Source: an uncultured Olsenella sp. (GTDB lineage Bacteria > Actinomycetota > Coriobacteriia > Coriobacteriales > Atopobiaceae). Taken from it: a DNA stretch of 40,645 bases. The stretch is from positions 1 to 40,645 of the forward strand of contig CAKUIF010000015.1 in assembly GCA_934660915.1 (NCBI GenBank), in the 5' to 3' direction. The position numbers and the translations under genes are program-made. The notes beneath the pieces were generated by a model, which made no database searches, had not been told where the DNA came from, and saw nothing but the letters and a program-made list of their open reading frames with translations. Shown here one piece after another: positions 40,569 to 40,645 of the stretch. The first letter of the stretch is position 1, and each line of letters starts with the position of its first letter.

Positions 40569-40645
40569 CTAGCTCGTCTTTCGCCACCTCGGGTCGGTGA
40601 AGGTCCTCGCCACGCCGAGGCCCACGGGCAAAAACGCCACGATGA
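40569..40645 (-). CDS. 3' end of a minus-strand gene (partial)
   Basis: A minus-strand frame enters from the right edge and stops with TAG at 40571-40569. The last 24 residues read as a hydrophobic IVAFLPVGLGVA followed by a basic RWRKTS tail, typical of the C-terminus of a membrane protein. It is too short to identify, and the right end is cut by the window. Confidence 0.4.
   Translation of the reverse strand, partial: IVAFLPVGLGVARTFTDPRWRKTS

Noticed and set aside
40433..40645. tmRNA gene after smpB
   Set aside because: No tRNA-like acceptor or tag-peptide frame was found; the stretch is palindromic repeat and a gene end.

Overview
The window is GC-rich and mostly + strand, with compact operons and strong Shine-Dalgarno sites. 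It looks like a chromosome segment of a gut or oral actinobacterium of the class Coriobacteriia (Collinsella/Olsenella-like). The reasons are the very GC-biased codon use of the metabolic genes, the many PTS and aldolase genes, a multi-membrane-span LuxR-type regulator, and the FtsEX / RNase R / SmpB block. The genus is an inference; no rRNA, tRNA or tmRNA gene was found to fix it.

Layout. 1-1433: a membrane-anchored protein of unknown function and a stand-alone HIRAN protein, set among palindromic repeats. 1430-2457 (minus): an AzlCD branched-chain amino acid exporter. 2910-6864: an APC-type permease, a metal-dependent amidohydrolase and a LysR regulator, probably one import-and-hydrolysis unit. 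6962-11127: a spermidine-synthase-like methyltransferase, TatA with a zinc-ribbon tail, GreA, and a lysyl-tRNA synthetase fused to an HD hydrolase domain. 11420-19175: a transaldolase-family aldolase and a DeoR regulator, then an operon with an ascorbate-type PTS (IIA, IIB, IIC), three pyruvate-type aldolases of different folds or subfamilies, a SIS sugar-phosphate isomerase and a membrane protein. 19395-25753: a tandem LuxR membrane protein, a small Cys-containing ORF, three ABC-2-like membrane proteins, an ABC ATPase and a Tat-signal protein; this is the best candidate for an undescribed system. 25719-31619: a second DeoR regulator (minus) divergent from a second ascorbate-type PTS with a split transketolase and DeoC. 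31823-34427: a transaldolase and a second split transketolase. 34768-40432: FtsE, FtsX, RNase R, a TPR-like protein and SmpB. The last bases hold the 3' end of a minus-strand gene.

The two PTS operons appear to feed imported sugar phosphates or sugar acids into pyruvate, triose-phosphate and pentose-phosphate metabolism, each next to its own DeoR regulator and candidate operators.

The non-coding DNA is unusual. Four loci immediately 3' of + strand genes (after positions 789, 11127, 34427 and 40432) carry arrays of half-units that repeat at 35-42 nt and then flip orientation, giving large hairpins. Two neighbouring palindromes at 34444-34623 have the same segment geometry and the same core but different, still fully paired arms, which is what a conserved structure would produce. 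The octamer CTTCTTGC occurs 12 times on the + strand, against about 0.5 expected from base composition (hand count and estimate).
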